Below are positions 18,670 through 26,850 of a stretch of DNA of 64,000 bases, one piece after another (position 1 is the stretch's first letter; each line of letters opens with the position of its first letter). The stretch is from Actinomyces lilanjuaniae (lineage in GTDB: Bacteria; Actinomycetota; Actinomycetes; Actinomycetales; Actinomycetaceae): assembly GCF_003606385.1 (NCBI RefSeq), contig NZ_CP032514.1, positions 2,790,001 to 2,854,000 on the forward strand. The letters are read 5' to 3'. Made by a program: the position numbers and the translations under genes. The notes under the pieces were generated by a model. The model saw nothing but the letters and a program-made list of their open reading frames with translations. It made no database searches and was not told where the DNA came from.

Positions 18670-19702
18670 TCACGACACGGTGAGGGGGAGCCGGGCCGTG
18701 CGCTGCGAGGTCCTTCCCTGGACCACCAGCACGTAGTCGCCGGGGGCCAGGTCGTCAGGCAGTGTGGCCGTGACCGAGTAGGGGTCCTGCCCGGTGCGGC
18801 TGCGCGGGGTCCTGCCCGTGGTGACACCACCAACACGCTCGCCGGTCTCCTCCAGGACCACGTCCACGTCCTCGCCGGAGAGGAGCCCCTCCCCCTGGAC
18901 CGTCACCGTCTGGCCCGCACCCAGGCTGGCAGGGTCCCCGACCAGGGCGGCGGTCACAGGGACGGCGGCAGAGCACTGGTCAGCGACCTCGTCCGGGTAG
19001 GACACGGAGGCTCCCGCCCGCCGTGGCTCCTCCTCGTTGACGTTGACGCTGCCGTTGACGAGCACGCTGAAGAAGATGTCGTCAGGGAACGTGGGGTCAG
19101 GGCGCCCCGTGATGGTCCAGCTGATGAGGGTCGTGGTGTCGTCCTGGGTGTCCCAGGTGGTCTCCTCCAACAGGGTCTGGTCGTCCCAGACCCTGGCCTG
19201 GAAGGTGTAGGCCCCGGTGGTGGTCACCGGCACCGACACGGTGCACCCTCGCGAACAGGCTCTCCGACCTGAGCACTCACGCCCTCGGGGCGGGTAGGCA
19301 GGACCCGGACCTCCTGGGGGCGTAGGTAACGGTGCCCCGGGGCCGGAGCAGGTGGCCTCGTAGGTGTAGGTCCCTGGCTGGTCAGGAACCTTGACCGAGG
19401 CGAACCACCCCCGCTCAGCTGACCGACGCTACTGGTGGCCACGACCTCACCGTCGAGGCGGACGACAGCCTCACCGGCCTCACCGGCCCCCTCGGCGTCG
19501 GGACAGGCTCGCAGGAGAGCCTGTCGGAGAAGGCCACGTAGCTGCCGACCTGGGTCACCTGGGTACTGACACTCACCGAGGGACGTGGTGAGGGAGGCGA
19601 GGGCTCCTGCGCCACGCTGGCAGGGACCAGACCCAGCAGGAGCATGGCGGCGGCGGCTACCGCGACCACGAGACGGCGTGTGTACAGACGACGTGTGTGC
19701 AT
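18670..19702 (-). CDS. secreted Ig-like domain protein, several frameshifts as read
   Basis: ATG 19702 has a strong AAGGAG site. A Sec signal peptide (LVVAVAAAAMLLLGLVPASVAQE) is followed by PSVSVSTQVTQVGSYVAFSDRL. The remainder lies in shifting frames; adding one base at each of five sites (about 19498, 19410, 19343, 19320 and 19243, all short G or C runs) gives a continuous sequence. It then reads GEAVVRLDGEVVATSSVG, WFASVKVPDQPGTYTYEA, TVTYAPQEVRVLPTRPE and TVSVPVTTTGAYTFQARVWD. The C-terminal domain (TVTVQGEGLLSGEDVDVVLE to the stop) resembles bacterial Ig/IPT modules. About 345 residues when repaired; surface function unknown. Confidence 0.6.
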
Positions 19703-19778
19703 GATGGCACTCCTTTCATGCCGGTGGGAACGCAAACGGCCGAGATAGTAACATCATGCCCATCACGACAATATAGGG

Positions 19779-19988
19779 TCACCTGGGTGGAGACTGGGAG
19801 ACCATCACCGCACACCACACCACCGGGTTCGTCACCGGGTTCTGGTCAGAAGAAAAACTCCCCTCCCCAAGGAGCCGGGCCAGCCAGCCAGCGCACACCC
19901 ACAGCAGGTACACCACCCCTACCAGAGGCAGGTACCACGTCGGCACCAGGCGCAGGTCAAGGCGGACCGCCGCCATCACCGTGCTCAT
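19779..19988 (-). pseudogene. remnant of ABC-2-type permease
   Basis: Begins at ATG 19988 with a normal-looking first membrane segment (TWYLPLVGVVYLLWVCAGWL) of an ABC-2 permease of the kind encoded after YtrB-like ATPases. It loses similarity after about 45 residues and stops after 69; the remaining helices (normally over 150 residues) are absent, and the next gene follows at once. This is truncation, not a simple frameshift. Confidence 0.55.
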
Positions 19989-20028
19989 GACCGCGCTGCT
20001 GCGATCACCCGTGCTAGCCGTTCCTGGC

Positions 20029-20569
20029 TCAGCCACGACGGTCCCCCTTGGCGATGTAGACGGCGAGCTCCTCAATGCTGGGGGCCTCGACGACCGCCCG
20101 GTCAGCCAGGGCCTCGGCCTCGCTGGCAGGCATGAGAGCCTCCCAGCCCAGCGACGTGCTGCGCACGCCCAGGCTCACCTGCCGCACGGCACCGGTGAGG
20201 TGCTCAGGGGTGCCCCGCACCGACCTTCCGGAGCGGGTCCAGCCGGGCTGCAGCCAGCTCCCGGGCGAAGACCTCACGGTTCCAGGTGGGGTAGAAGGGC
20301 GTCAGGGCGCTCTCGACATCCCTCACCCGCCACTCAGCGTGGTACGGCGCGGTGTCGAAGACGACACCGACACGCTCGTGCGGCAGGCAGGCAGCCGTGC
20401 CGGAGTCCGGGAGGGCCATGCCCAGGACAGCCTTGATCGTCGTGGTCTTGCCCGAGCCATTGGCGCCGACAAACCCGGTGATGTAGCCCTGCGGCACCGA
20501 GAAGGTGACGTCGTCCAGGCTGAAGCCTGGGTAGTGCTTGGTCAGGTGAGTGACCTCAATGGGGTTCAC
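20029..20569 (-). pseudogene. ABC transporter ATPase (YtrB-like) with internal deletion
   Basis: The GTG start at 20569 overlaps the GntR stop (TAGTG). Walker A is intact in FVGANGSGKTTTIKAVLG (about residues 33-50), and similarity runs to AARLDPLRKV. It then jumps, with a frame change near 20215, to the typical tail GTPEHLTGAVRQVSLGVRST and VVEAPSIEELAVYIAKGDR. The Q-loop to D-loop block with the LSGGQ-like signature and Walker B, roughly 90 residues, is missing. The protein could not hydrolyse ATP, so this is a genuine deletion or an assembly collapse. Confidence 0.7.
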
Positions 20570-20991
20570 TAGCTCTCCTTCGTGCTCTCTCCCGGCTCCC
20601 CACCGGGGGCCTGGGATGTCGTCATGACGGTGTCGAGCATGGTGTGCAGCTCCTCGCTGCTGAGCCCGACCAGGCGGGCCCGCTCGACCGCGCGGTCGAG
20701 GTGCTCCTCCACCTCCCGCAGGACCTGCTCGTGCACGAGCTCGGAGTTACGAGGCAGGGCGAAGTACCCCTTGCCAGGGACGTTGGCAAGGAAGCCCTCG
20801 GCCACCAGGTCGGAGTAGGCCCGCGTGGTGGTGATGACGCTGACGCGCAGGTCCCGGGCCAGCGCCCGGATGGAGGGCAGGGCCTCGTCGGCCTCGACCC
20901 GCCCGGTCAGGATCGCGTCACGTACCTGCTGGGCGATCTGCTCGTAGATCGGAACCCCCGCCGTGTTCGACAGGACAACCGTCAGCGGCAT
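20569..20991 (-). CDS. GntR family regulator, YtrA subfamily
   Basis: A 140-residue short GntR protein. The winged HTH includes PIYEQIAQQVRDAILTGRV, LPSIRALARDLRVSVITTTRAY and SDLVAEGFLANVPGKGYFAL; the C-terminal dimer helix is short, as in the YtrA group. These repress their own operon with an ABC transporter. GGAAGGGGG precedes the ATG. The downstream ABC genes are decayed, so this regulator may survive without its original target. Confidence 0.9.
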   Translation of the reverse strand: MPLTVVLSNTAGVPIYEQIAQQVRDAILTGRVEADEALPSIRALARDLRVSVITTTRAYSDLVAEGFLANVPGKGYFALPRNSELVHEQVLREVEEHLDRAVERARLVGLSSEELHTMLDTVMTTSQAPGGEPGESTKES

Positions 20992-21007
20992 GACACCCCC
21001 TTCCGTA

Positions 21008-21045
21008 CATAGACACTATAGACAGTATGAACGGAAGCGTGTCAA
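21008..21045 (-). promoter_or_regulatory. GntR (YtrA-type) operator over its promoter
   Basis: An interrupted palindrome CATA-N4-CTATAG-N4-TATG lies at 21008-21029. On the minus strand its centre doubles as a -10 (TATAGT) with TTGACA at 21040-21045 as a -35; the spacer is about 18-19 bases. The position 17-38 bases before the GntR start fits autorepression. Confidence 0.65.
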
Positions 21046-21105
21046 GTCAGGGCCGCCCTGGGCGCTCGCACCTGCCCGGCTGGCAGGGCACAGCCGGGCA
21101 GGAGG

Positions 21106-21828
21106 TCAGTCGCTCTCCGCAGGACGAGCCTCCGTGCCGGAGCCGGTGTCCTCAATGATGGGGGTCCGACCCGCCCAGACCACGGTGCTGTAACTGCCAC
21201 TGACGACTACCCGGTTGACATCGCGCACGTAGACCTCGATACCGTCACCGTTGATCACCACCGTGTCGGCGTACTCGGCAATCGCCACCGTGTACGCCCC
21301 CGTAACCGTCAGGGTGGTGCAGTCACCCGTGACACGCACCTCCTCGGACCGCTGGCTCAGCAACAGCGGACCGTTGTCGCACCTCACCGTCTTGTCAACA
21401 AACCCCTCCTCAAACAACCAGTCCGAGTCGGTAATGGTCGCCGAGGCGCCCGGGCGGTCGGCGGAGCCCAAGTCCACCTCTGCCTCCTCCTCGTCCCGGG
21501 CACCGGGCACCGCGTCAGTCCCCTCCTGCTCAGACGCGTCCGCGCTGCTGTGCACCTGGACCTCAGAGGCCTGGGACGTCGGCTCGTCCTGCTGAGACTC
21601 CTCGGCCTCGGCAGAGCGAGGAGACGCCTCGGTACGGGTCTCAGCGGCCTCGCTGCTCTGCGTAGCCTTGGCGTCGGTGTCTGCCTGGGTCGGCTGGGAG
21701 GACTGTGACGAGCTGTCACCTCCTCCCGGCGAGGACACAGAGATCGAGCAGGCTCCCAGGCTCAGGGCCACGCAGGCCGCAGCAGCGCCAGCAGCCAGGA
21801 CAGGACGGAAACGGGTCACAAGGTTCAC
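21106..21828 (-). CDS. DUF3060 domain lipoprotein (copy 1)
   Basis: A 240-residue exported lipoprotein. The signal peptide ends in the lipobox LGAC (residues about 24-27), followed by a long Ser/Glu/Gln/Thr-rich linker to about residue 120. The C-terminal DUF3060 domain has the repeating short beta-strand pattern TTLTVTGAYTVAIAEYAD, TVVINGDGIEVYVRDV and RVVVSGSYSTVVWAGRTP. GTG 21828 has CGGAG upstream. It lies 57 bases after the OmpA-like gene. A paralogue lies at 25331-25915 on the far side of the two-component genes. Function unknown. Confidence 0.8.
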   Translation of the reverse strand: MNLVTRFRPVLAAGAAAACVALSLGACSISVSSPGGGDSSSQSSQPTQADTDAKATQSSEAAETRTEASPRSAEAEESQQDEPTSQASEVQVHSSADASEQEGTDAVPGARDEEEAEVDLGSADRPGASATITDSDWLFEEGFVDKTVRCDNGPLLLSQRSEEVRVTGDCTTLTVTGAYTVAIAEYADTVVINGDGIEVYVRDVNRVVVSGSYSTVVWAGRTPIIEDTGSGTEARPAESD

Positions 21829-21885
21829 AACAAACTCCGGTTCAGGTCAGATCAGGGACGGCAAGGGACAGCCCACCAGCCAGGC

Positions 21886-23174
21886 TCAGAAGGCGGGGAT
21901 GAAGACCTCCACGCGGCGGTTGAGCTGGCGCCCCGCCGGGTTGTCGGAGCCGTCCTCGTTCTCGTTGGACGCGACCGGCTGGGTCTCCCCGTAGCCGGTG
22001 GCCTCCATGGAGGCGGTCACACCCTGGCTAGCCAGCTCCTCAACGACAGCCTGGGCGCGCTCCTCAGACAGGGTCTGGTTGAAGGCCTCGTCCGACACGG
22101 AGTCAGTGTGACCGTGGACCTGGATAGCCGGGGCGCCCGAGCTGGTCAGCACCTCAGCCAGGTTGCCCAGGGTCTGGGAGGCGTCATCGCGGACCTCGGA
22201 GGAGCCAAAGTCGAAGAGAACCCTGTCCTCCAGGGTGATGAGCGTCCCGCAGGAGGTCACCGGCTGGATGGCGTCGATCGAGGGGAAGGAGCCGACCTTG
22301 CCCACCTGCGGCAGCGGGTCAGCGTCCACGGTGAGGGTGGCAGTGGGGCTGGCGACCAGAGCGGTCCCGTCGCCGCTGTTGGTGATGGACAAGGTGGCGT
22401 CGGAGTACGTACCGGAGCCGTCCCCGTTGTTGGTGATCGTCACCGTGGGATCAGAGTACGTGCCCGACCCGTCGCCGTTGTTGGTGATCGTCACCCCGGC
22501 GTCCGCGTAGGTTCCTGACCCGTCCCCGTTGACCGTCACGGACAGGGTGGGGTCGGAGTAGGTCCCCGACCCGTCACCGTTGCTGGTGATCGTCACCGTA
22601 GGGTCAGAGTACGTGCCCGAGCCGTCACCGTTGTTGGTGATCGTCACCGTGGGGTCAGAGTACGCCCCCGAGCCGTCGCCGTTGTTGGTCGTGGAGGAGC
22701 CCTCGGAGGAAGTGACCGCGGAGCCGTCACCACCCAGCACGGTGTGCCCCGAGCCCGAGGCCAGCACACCCGGCTCCTCGCAGCGGGCAGGCCCCACACT
22801 CACCCCGGGGACTGAGTCGACCTCCTGGGTCAGGTCGGGGGTGAACATGTCAGAGGACTCGGTGAGCAGGCTGAGGTCGGGCAGCGTGAACATGGGGACG
22901 GGCGGGATCTCCCGACGGCGTAGCCGGGTACCGCATTCTCCCCTCCGGGACGGGCGAGGCTGACCCTTCCGCAGACGCCTGGGAGGACGCCGATGAGCCT
23001 GCCAAGCCCCGCGGCTCCTGGGCCGCCGACTGGGGCCAGAACTGGTGTCGCCCTCGGAGCCGCTGCCACCGGAGCCGGACCCGCCGATGTCCAGGGAGCA
23101 GGCAGCCAGGGAGACGGTAGCAAGGATGGCGCAGACCAGGGCGGCCGGGCGCCGTACGGGAAGTGGTGTGTCAT
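21886..23174 (-). CDS. OmpA-family lipoprotein with tandem 17-residue repeats, frameshifted as read
   Basis: The long intact frame (21886-22893) contains the repeats and a C-terminal OmpA domain: VLFDFGSSEVRDDASQTLGN, IQVHGHTDSVSDEAFNQTLS with the peptidoglycan-binding Asp, and QLNRRVEVFIP with the Arg. Upstream, ATG 23174 (MTHHFP) leads, after one added base, into VRRPAALVCAILATVSLAAC, a lipoprotein signal with lipobox LAAC, then a Gly/Ser-rich linker. Three further one-base repairs (about 23035, 22940 and 22908) join the linker to EIPPVPMFTLPDLSLL. The repaired protein (~430 residues) is a membrane-anchored wall-binding protein. Confidence 0.75.
22366..22686 (-). repeat. 51-bp tandem coding repeats in OmpA-like gene
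   Basis: Five full 17-residue units of the type SDPTVTITNNGDGSGTY, flanked by partial units, encoded by near-identical 51-bp blocks. NGDGSG is almost invariant. The acidic turn looks like a calcium-binding loop, which is inference. Such arrays can change copy number by slippage. Confidence 0.9.
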
Positions 23175-23348
23175 GAGGAGGACTCTAGGGTCCCGTTATC
23201 GCCCTGTCGTCTCCGTGCTGTCGCAGCCTCGCGACAGCCTGCCCGGCACCCGCTGGCCCCGGGAGACGGGACCGGACGCTCTCCTCGCGCCGGGAGCGCT
23301 GCCTTGTCCGCCCGCTCCCGGCCCTGCGGCGGCCAGGCGGTCGCACCC

Positions 23349-24401
23349 TCAGCCTGGTGGCGGCCCCGCTACCGGGAGGGAGAGCCACACCCGGGTCCCT
23401 ACCCCTGCCGGGAGGTCATCCTCGCCTGCCCACCGTGGCGTCGCAGGATCGTGGCCACCAGCGGCAGGCCCAGGCCGGAGCCAGGCAGGCCGCGGGCGTT
23501 GCCCGCGCGCGCCAACTCGCTCCACACCACGGGCAGGTCCGCCGGGGCACGCCGATACCGGTGTCAGCCACTTCGATCGCTACCGCGCCCGCCTCCTCCC
23601 GGCCTCGGACCTCAACGGTGCCCCTGAGGAGGTGTACTTCGCGGCATTGGACACCACGTTGTAGATCGCTGAGTAGAGCAGGTCGCCGTCGCCGCGCACG
23701 TGGGGCAGGGGCCAGGGGACCTGGGGCAGGTCCACGCGCATACGGACCGCCTGGTTCCTGGAGGCGGCCTCCTCGGCGACGGCCTGGACAGCGTCCTGGA
23801 CGGTCTCCGCCAGGTCCACGTCCTCCAGGGCCAGGGGCAGGGTCTCCAGGTCGGCCAGCTTGCGCAGGTCGGCGACAAGACGGCCCATACGGCGCGCCTG
23901 GGCGTCCACCACGTCGGCCCGGGCTGGCAGGTCGGCGGGCATGATCTGGGGGAGGTCGGCCACAGCCGCCCGCACGGCGGTCAGGGGGTTCTTCAGCTCG
24001 TGGTCCAGGCGCCGCAGGAACTGCTGGTGCTGCGCCCAGGCCTCCTCCTGGGCCTGGCGCCGCGCGCGCTCACCGGCGACGCGCAGGCGCCAGCGCACCA
24101 GGACCACGACCAGGGCCGAGGCCAGCAAGACCGTACCCGTCTCGAGCACCAGCAGCGGCAGCGTCGCAGTCAGGGTCATAGTGGTGTGCGGAACAGTCAG
24201 GAACGCGGCTCCTGTCGTCACGACCACGACGAGCACAGCCAGGCTCCAGGCCACGAGCCAGGGCCTGCGCGAGGGGGCGTTCCCACCCGTGGCCCTGGAG
24301 GCACCTGGCGCACCCGGCGGCTCCGACGTGGTCGACACAGCTGGCACGGCAGCCACCGCCTGGGAGCCGTCAGGCCCAGGCGCGGGCAGGGAGCCCCTCA
24401 C
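23349..24401 (-). CDS. sensor histidine kinase of the DUF3060/OmpA module, three frameshifts as read
   Basis: Starts at GTG 24401, overlapping the response regulator stop as GTGA. Two membrane segments (WLVAWSLAVLVVVVTTGAAF and LPLLVLETGTVLLASALVVVLV) have only a short loop between them. The HisKA box is RRLDHELKNPLTAVRAAVA, and the N box NVVSNAAKYTSSG. After that the frame breaks; one added base near 23628, 23550 and 23404 restores VEVRGREEAGAVAIEVADTG, ARGLPGSGLGLPLVATILRR and VGTRVWLSLPVAGPPPG, with the stop at 23349. The D/F box is minimal. Confidence 0.75.
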
Positions 24402-25163
24402 GCGTGGACCCTGGCGCGAAACCGGTACCCCACCGAGGGAACGGTCTCGATGTAGGTGGGCTGCCCAGCCGCGTCCCCAGGATCTTGCGGATCTCGCGGA
24501 CACGGTGATCCACCGCCCGCGTCGAGGCGGCGAAGTCGATCCCCACAGGGCCGCCAGCAGGGCCTCACGAGTGTGCAGCTCCCCGGGGTGGCTCATGAGG
24601 TAGTCCAGGAGCATGGTCGCCTTGGGGGTCAGCGACAGCTCCCTGCCCGCGAGCGTCACCCGCCGGGAGGCTCGCTCCAGCACCAGGTCCCCAGCCACCA
24701 GGCGCGCAGCGGAGGTCAGCGGCTGGGTGCTCCCCTGGGTGCGGCGCAGCACCGCCCGGATGCGCGAGGCCAGCTCGGCCGGGTCGAAGGGCTTGGACAG
24801 GTAGTCGTCGGCACCGTCGTCCAGCGCGGAGACCCGCTCGTAGGAGGCGTCCACCTGGGTGAGGAGGATGATCGGGGTCCAGGTCCCGCCCGCCCGGATC
24901 CGGCGGACCAGCTCGCGACCGTCCATACGGGGCATGAGGACGTCGGAGACCACGATATCCACGTCGCGGGCCGCAAGAAGGTCCAGCGCCTCTACCCCGT
25001 CGGAGGCCAGGAGCACCCGGTAGCCGCTGCGCTCCAGGTAGGGGCCCAGCGAGCGGCGGATGGCTGACTCGTCATCGACGAGCAGGACGGTGGCCGTGGG
25101 GGCCGCAGAAGTCGCGGACGCAACCGACTGCGGAGCGGACGGGACAGGGGTGGGCGCTGACAT
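24398..25163 (-). CDS. OmpR-family response regulator of the DUF3060/OmpA module, two frameshifts as read
   Basis: From ATG 25163 (GAGGAGGA upstream). The receiver domain has VDDES at residues 29-33, acceptor Asp74 in IVVSDVLMPRMDG and Lys in DYLSKPFDPAEL. The winged helix begins LVLERASRRVTLAGRELSLT. After LLAALWG two one-base repairs (near 24543 and 24484) give IDFAASTRAVDHRVREIRK and AGQPTYIETVPSVGYRFRAR, a normal OmpR-type C-terminus, ending at the TGA that overlaps the kinase start. Unrepaired, the two genes appear fused. Ala/Pro/Ser-rich 25-residue N-terminal extension. Confidence 0.8.
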
Positions 25164-25330
25164 GGGCGCGATCCTCCTCGGTGGTGCTCGGTGAGTCCTG
25201 GGGGCGCTCGGCAACCTCAGCCCCAGCCACTGACACCACCCCCGTGACGCCGACCGCAGCGACCGGGGGCGTTGACCAGGCCGGGCGCCAGCGCCGCCAG
25301 GGGCAGCGCAGGAGCTGGACTACCTCAGTC

Positions 25331-25915
25331 CTAGCCGATCTGGGTGGCGACGTTGCCGGAGCCCATGTCGGTGACGTCCGGAGTGCCGCTGAGCCAGTAG
25401 ACCTTGACGTCAGAGCCAGTGATCATGACCGTGCTGACGCTGCGCACGTAGACGGTGACGTCACTGCCCGCAACGGCCAGGGTGCCCACGTTCTCCGCAG
25501 CAACCGTGACTTCAGAGCCCAGGACGCCCAGCTCACCGTCGAGGTCACCCACGAGGTTGAAACTCTCCCCCGACCCCGAGACGGCGTAGGAGCCGGAGAC
25601 GGTCTGCCTGGTCCCGTTGCTGATGGCGTCCTGCCAGCCAGGATCGGTGATGTCGGAGGTGTCGCTGTCGGAGGTGCCCGAGCCAGCGTCGCCCTCAGAG
25701 TCTGCCGAGCTGCTGGCGTTGTCGGAGCCGCTGGAGCCGTCCTGGCCCTGCGCCGCCTCGGTGGTGGTAGCGTCACCAGAACCTGCAGAGTCAGCCCCAC
25801 CGCCATCGGAGCCGCCGACCGACACCGAGCAGGCCGTCAGGGACAGCCCCAGCACAAGAGCTGCGGCAGGGGCCAGCAGGTATCGAGAGACACGAGAAGA
25901 GCAAGAAGCACGCAC
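25331..25915 (-). CDS. DUF3060 domain lipoprotein (copy 2)
   Basis: A 194-residue lipoprotein. The lipobox is LTAC (about residues 26-29), then a Gly/Ser/Asp-rich linker to about residue 90. The DUF3060 beta-repeat region includes FNLVGDLDGELGVLGSEVTV, TLAVAGSDVTVYVRSVSTVM and ITGSDVKVYWLSGTPDVTDM. The last part matches the end of copy 1 (VYVRDVNRVVVSGSY...), so they are paralogues. GTG 25915 is preceded by AAAGGA. First gene of the same-strand block that continues with the response regulator 167 bases downstream. Confidence 0.8.
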   Translation of the reverse strand: MRASCSSRVSRYLLAPAAALVLGLSLTACSVSVGGSDGGGADSAGSGDATTTEAAQGQDGSSGSDNASSSADSEGDAGSGTSDSDTSDITDPGWQDAISNGTRQTVSGSYAVSGSGESFNLVGDLDGELGVLGSEVTVAAENVGTLAVAGSDVTVYVRSVSTVMITGSDVKVYWLSGTPDVTDMGSGNVATQIG

Positions 25916-26333
25916 AGGGATTCCTTTCCAGGGACGCTCACCGCAGCGGGAACACTCACCGCGCTGTCGCTGTGAAGCCTAGTGACCGCGTGACGCGGCC
26001 GCGTCGCGAGCCTGTCGCAGATCAGCGACAGGACAACAGCCGGAAACCACGCCTCGACCAGAAGACCTTATACTGTGCTTTCCGTCGCATTTTCTGGGTG
26101 GAGGCTGGATATCCATTAAGTGAATTCCACTTCAGCGGGAATCGTACAAGGTAGGCTGCCACGAATCTCGCCAGGCCGAAAGACGTCAACAGGAGCCGAT
26201 TTCATTCCAGTTCACCCTGACAGTCTCCCACCCCGAGCGTCGTGCCCGACCAGTCGTGACCGAGCCGCAGGCCGACCAGTAGCCTCGTGCCCTGAACGCG
26301 TGACCCGCCTCAGTTGCACGCAGGCGCGCTAGT

Positions 26334-26418
26334 GCTCCCGCCTCGGGCGTGTGAGCCTGGCACCCCTCCGGGGGAACTCCTTGCCGAAGCGCTCCTGCCC
26401 CGGGCCTGTGAGCCTGGC
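26334..26418. repeat. 28-bp degenerate direct repeat, 57-bp period
   Basis: 26334-26361 and 26391-26418 share GCTCC(C/T)GCC(T/C)CGGGC plus the exact block TGTGAGCCTGGC, with 3 to 4 differences in 28 bases. They start 57 bases apart. No protein-coding explanation is apparent. Confidence 0.6.
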
Positions 26419-26522
26419 TCACACCGCTCCACCTGTGCTTGACGGTCTCCACCCAGGCCTGAACCGCGCCAGGCAAACCCCCGTCACTCCACCCCACCTG
26501 GAACAGGCATAACAACTATACC

Positions 26523-26670
26523 TGGCCCACACCCACGACGACCGCTACATGCCCGCTACACGGTGTGGAGGCCGCCAACTGCCCCACGCCCACGCCGACC
26601 GCTGGCCTCGTGCCCGAGAGAGGCCGCCTCGGTGCGGCCGACCTGCCCCACACCCACGACGACCACTGGG
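26523..26670. repeat. three degenerate ~25-bp direct repeats
   Basis: Copies start at 26523, 26580 and 26644 with the core TGCCCCACACCCACGACGAC or close variants (first copy TGGCCC..., second with CGCCCACGCC). Periods are 57 and 64 bases, similar to the 57-bp period of the repeat pair just upstream. Confidence 0.6.
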
Positions 26671-26740
26671 CTGGAGGACAGGCTGGAACAGCCCTGACAG
26701 GTAAACACTCCCCGGGACCGACTCCTCGAAAACGACCAAT

Positions 26741-26779
26741 TCCTCACAGACGACCAACGTGCCAGTCGTTCTCTGAGGA
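26741..26779 (-). terminator. putative topA terminator
   Basis: An imperfect hairpin: TCCTCA-c-AGA-CGAC on one arm and GTCG-t-TCT-c-TGAGGA on the other, with a 10-base loop. It lies about 70 bases past the topA stop on the minus strand and is followed there by ATTGGTCGTTTTCG, a modest U-rich tail. Confidence 0.5.
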
Positions 26780-26850
26780 TTTGGTACATGTACCTTTCAG
26801 TAGCTGGTACATTTCGGCGCACCGCCCCACCTCAGGCGGTACCAGCCTTC

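Larger units (their letters stand above)
25916..26850. other. 935-bp non-coding region with degenerate repeats between the DUF3060 block and topA
   Basis: No frame here has a ribosome site plus recognisable protein features. The section 26060-26160 is clearly AT-richer than its surroundings and includes the inverted repeat AAGTG-AATTC-CACTT (about 26117-26131). Degenerate direct repeats and a terminator-like hairpin toward topA are listed separately. Confidence 0.6.

Noticed and set aside
22366..22686. CRISPR-like array
   Set aside because: The 51-bp units are contiguous, without spacers, and encode an in-frame protein repeat.
23580..25214. Apparent response regulator-histidine kinase fusion protein
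   Set aside because: The regulator's normal C-terminus and stop, and a GTGA-overlapping kinase start, are present in other frames; two one-base losses create the false fusion.
26186..26515. 109-codon minus-strand frame
   Set aside because: Repeated peptide segments (AHRPGAGAL, AHTPEAGAL) simply follow the non-coding DNA repeats; no ribosome site or homology.
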